Part shown: positions 9,901 to 10,200 of the stretch, piece after piece
Layout of the letters: each line of letters begins with the position of its first letter
Numbering within the stretch: position 1 is the stretch's first letter
Notes under the pieces: generated by a model
Told to the model about the DNA's origin: nothing
The model's database searches: none
What the model saw: only the letters and a program-made list of their open reading frames with translations
NCBI GenBank assembly: GCA_946479835.1
Contig: CAMLHD010000028.1
Coordinates: 1-10,200 of the forward strand
DNA length: 10,200 bases
Direction: 5' to 3'
Origin: an uncultured Candidatus Saccharibacteria bacterium
GTDB lineage: Bacteria; Patescibacteria; Saccharimonadia; Saccharimonadales; JACDBH01
Made by a program: the position numbers and the translations under genes

Positions 9901-10200
9901 GTGATCGCCCAGGTCTGTGCCCGTATCTACAAGAGCACAGCTCCAGGCTGTATTGGAGCAGCCGCTACCGCTAGCGCGGACATATTGTGCAATGGTTAAA
10001 CCGCCGGTTGCAGCGGAGTCGTAAGCAATATATGGGACCCCGGATGGGCTTATAGCCAAAGCGCTATACGAACTGGCAAAGTTATTATCTACAACTACAC
10101 ATGTCCACTCGCTTGATGCACAACCAGTGCCGCCGGAGCCGACATAATGAGCAAAGCGCAGATCAGAGTTAGTAGAGTCATAGTAGCTGATGTATGGAAT
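6937..10200 (-). CDS. Giant beta-propeller-repeat surface protein (5' end cut by window edge)
   Basis: The frame is open from the window edge to TAA at 6937, 1087 residues; the true start lies outside. The visible part is 14 copies of a unit such as AFDPSGNPWVSYYD, then a strand like NLKVAQYVGSGG, then C-x(6-10)-C with Trp two before the second Cys. Units are 47-60 residues, one interrupted. The D-x-x-G-x-x-W core recalls Asp-box/propeller repeats. Set one (visible copies 1-7) is followed by a module of about 139 residues, then set two (copies 8-14), then about 210 residues that look like beta sandwich (YRFGTTNLWENV, YYVYIRVYQVQ). High Ser/Thr/Gly/Asn content and paired Cys imply export and disulfides; the signal peptide would be upstream. 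There is no LPXTG, and no membrane segment is evident. It ends in a basic tail (LRHGRIFNRSLLQPF). An adhesin or cell-envelope role is inference. The name beta-propeller is by pattern, not by search. Confidence 0.9.
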   Translation of the reverse strand: MPYISYYDSTNSDLRFAHYVGSGGTGCASSEWTCVVVDNNFASSYSALAISPSGVPYIAYDSAATGGLTIAQYVRASGSGCSNTAWSCALVDTGTDLGDHISIAFGANSNPYISYYDTANTSLMVAQYVGAGGTGCDIGATWTCTTVDNDNSVGTHTSLAFDPSGNPWVSYYDATNTNLKIVNYVTSGGNCDNTGGSDAWNCSTIDNIVGDVGQYTSLAFDSAGNPWVSYYNSTISTGFDLKVARYVGSSGSCTNTAWQCTTVESSGTVGQVSSIAFDPSGTAWISYQGPAFLKVARYVGSSGSGCSSSAWTCVSVSNTSVGFRTSLAFDPDGNPWVGFFDSLNENLLVARLADRAGEITAVPGYGGSASLTTSHADMTAYDNSANRDDADCITSGTWNNGKVFQAEEGSGLSIADGSSTAQCTEVAWTIDTTQAQINTTYRFIIATDDAIAQSRGKWRGPIAIESYPTLVTEDDAKHTTTQIVSKDSIIAMPNCTDTAWGCEYIDGDSDDTGQYSALAVSPAGVPYVSYYDATATSLMVAQYVGSGGSGCGGLGTGAWTCTTVDNDTDDSGRYTSIAFSPAGVPYISYDDAGSLKVAKYVGSGGTGCGTSGSSAWKCISVEPFIATTSSSITFDKAGNAWISAYDTNNLLFNAYRVSSEDVVLSIFVDFAGSGPNSSIATDNYGNIWVSYHEGTSANLKVAKFVGTDGNCDAGSGSDIWDCTVVDGTGTVGAYNSIAFDANNVPWISYYDGTNFSLKVAQYVGSGGNCDNTGGSDAWNCTAVHDDASQTFGQHASIAFSPDGTAYISYLDVSYLGVARYVGSGGSGCGTGGSSAWTCSRVDAGTGVGDYSSIAFDQSGNAIVASYNPTTAALRMASHKGNLNRPIYQSSGTASSRNGRTSYGRFMLSSGKAAASSGTNCSGASYFLGLCGTTTEDGQYDSITAQADERPVYTMRARFDNNLTLPTLTWAGTTNFAPNTSGSAGDIVIQAYRFGTTNLWENVNTNSSSSDCTSACVLSGIPSGTASEYFEADGSNYYVYIRVYQVQNASASITFKTDSLKAIQQNQQLRHGRIFNRSLLQPFLTEPR
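6940..7569 (-). other. C-terminal beta-sandwich-like region and basic tail
   Basis: After the last half repeat come about 210 residues: a Ser/Gly-rich stretch with one Cys pair (NCSGASYFLGLC), a strand-rich part (TMRARFDNNLTLP, GDIVIQAYRFGTTNLWENV, a second Cys pair DCTSAC, YYVYIRVYQVQ, SITFKTDSLKAI), and a 20-residue tail with four Arg and one His. The strand-rich part resembles the last domain of other CPR surface proteins. The tail may be a sorting or anchoring signal; that is inference. Confidence 0.5.
7886..7906 (-). repeat. 21-nt exact direct repeat, copy in propeller set two
   Basis: Identical to 9620-9640. It encodes the GGNCDNT part of the Cys-bearing loop of repeat copy 12. The protein block SGGNCDNTGGSDAWNC is the same in copies 4 and 12, while their flanks have diverged. 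Confidence 0.8.
8722..9138 (-). other. Inserted module splitting one propeller repeat
   Basis: About 139 residues interrupt repeat copy 7: its first half ends at NLLVARLAD and its second half resumes at NCTDTAWGCEYIDGD. The insert has two lone Cys (in DDADCITSG and AQCTEVAW) and a strand-rich end, TTYRFIIATD through IESYPTLVTE. That pattern recalls beta-sandwich modules in other large CPR surface proteins (from memory). It may be a linker domain between two propellers or a ligand-binding module. Confidence 0.55.
9620..9640 (-). repeat. 21-nt exact direct repeat, copy in propeller set one
   Basis: Partner of 7886-7906, in repeat copy 4. The distance between them is 1734 bp. Recombination between them in the same orientation would keep the frame (1734 is a multiple of 3) and would delete the inserted module together with about eight repeats. 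Confidence 0.8.

Larger units (their letters stand above)
7570..10200 (-). repeat. Coding tandem repeats of about 140-180 bp, 14 copies in two sets
   Basis: Taking the Ala (once Thr) before the F-D-x-x-G core as the first codon, units begin (high coordinate) at 10056, 9891, 9723, 9546, 9375, 9219, then after the interruption 8646, 8469, 8304, 8163, 7989, 7809 and 7641; one more partial unit runs off the edge. Unit lengths are 165, 168, 177, 171, 156, then 177, 165, 141, 174, 180 and 168 bp. All are multiples of 3 and diverged, so this is a protein repeat and not a CRISPR or satellite array. The unit starting at 8304 is the shortest and has no Cys pair. Confidence 0.9.

Noticed and set aside
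10057..10059. TTG at 10059 as the start of the repeat protein
   Set aside because: The frame stays open to 10200 and the upstream residues (YISYYDSTNSDLRFAHYV and the Cys pair) are another repeat, so the gene starts outside the window.
7570..10200. CRISPR-like or satellite DNA array
   Set aside because: Units of 141-180 bp are diverged, all multiples of three and in one continuous open frame. They are protein repeats.

Overview
The window most resembles a Patescibacteria/CPR genome, most likely Candidatus Saccharibacteria (TM7). This rests on remembered family sequences, not a search. The clues are the character of RpoB and RpoC (shortened, a subunit-specific insertion, an atypical N-terminal RpoC zinc-ribbon region) and a very large repeat-rich, Cys/Trp-punctuated exported-type protein of the kind common in these episymbionts. 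The standard genetic code fits: no in-frame TGA is needed and the complete genes end in TAA. Every credible gene lies on the minus strand, so the map reads right to left.

Layout in order of transcription. (1) 10200-6937: the 3' part of a giant surface-type protein (1087 residues visible, 5' end outside the window). It has 14 copies of a roughly 47-60-residue beta-propeller-like repeat in two sets, an inserted module between them, and a C-terminal beta-sandwich-like region with a short basic tail. (2) 6886-6221: a 221-residue protein without a recognised family, possibly a degenerate GNAT fold, with a -10-like box so close to its ATG that the mRNA may be leaderless. (3) 6220-5980: the rpoB promoter and a roughly 200-nt leader holding a possible 18-codon upstream ORF, a palindrome and a strong hairpin. 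(4) 5979-2416: rpoB, complete, 1187 residues. (5) 2416-1: rpoC, first 805 codons, overlapping the rpoB stop by one base (TAATG) and running out of the window just before the trigger loop.

rpoB and rpoC form a translationally coupled pair encoding the two catalytic subunits of RNA polymerase. The upstream surface protein and the 221-residue protein are probably functionally unrelated and have their own transcription signals; the ribosomal genes rplJ/rplL that often precede rpoB are not there.

The most notable observations are: all four Cys of the RpoC N-terminal zinc ribbon are replaced in a gap-free alignment; the near-universal DDAN motif next to the RNAP active site in RpoB reads NYVY; rpoB has a structured leader with a candidate leader peptide; and the repeat protein looks like tandem seven-bladed propellers with a disulfide candidate in most blades. 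I see no defence system, CRISPR array, mobile element, tRNA or rRNA.
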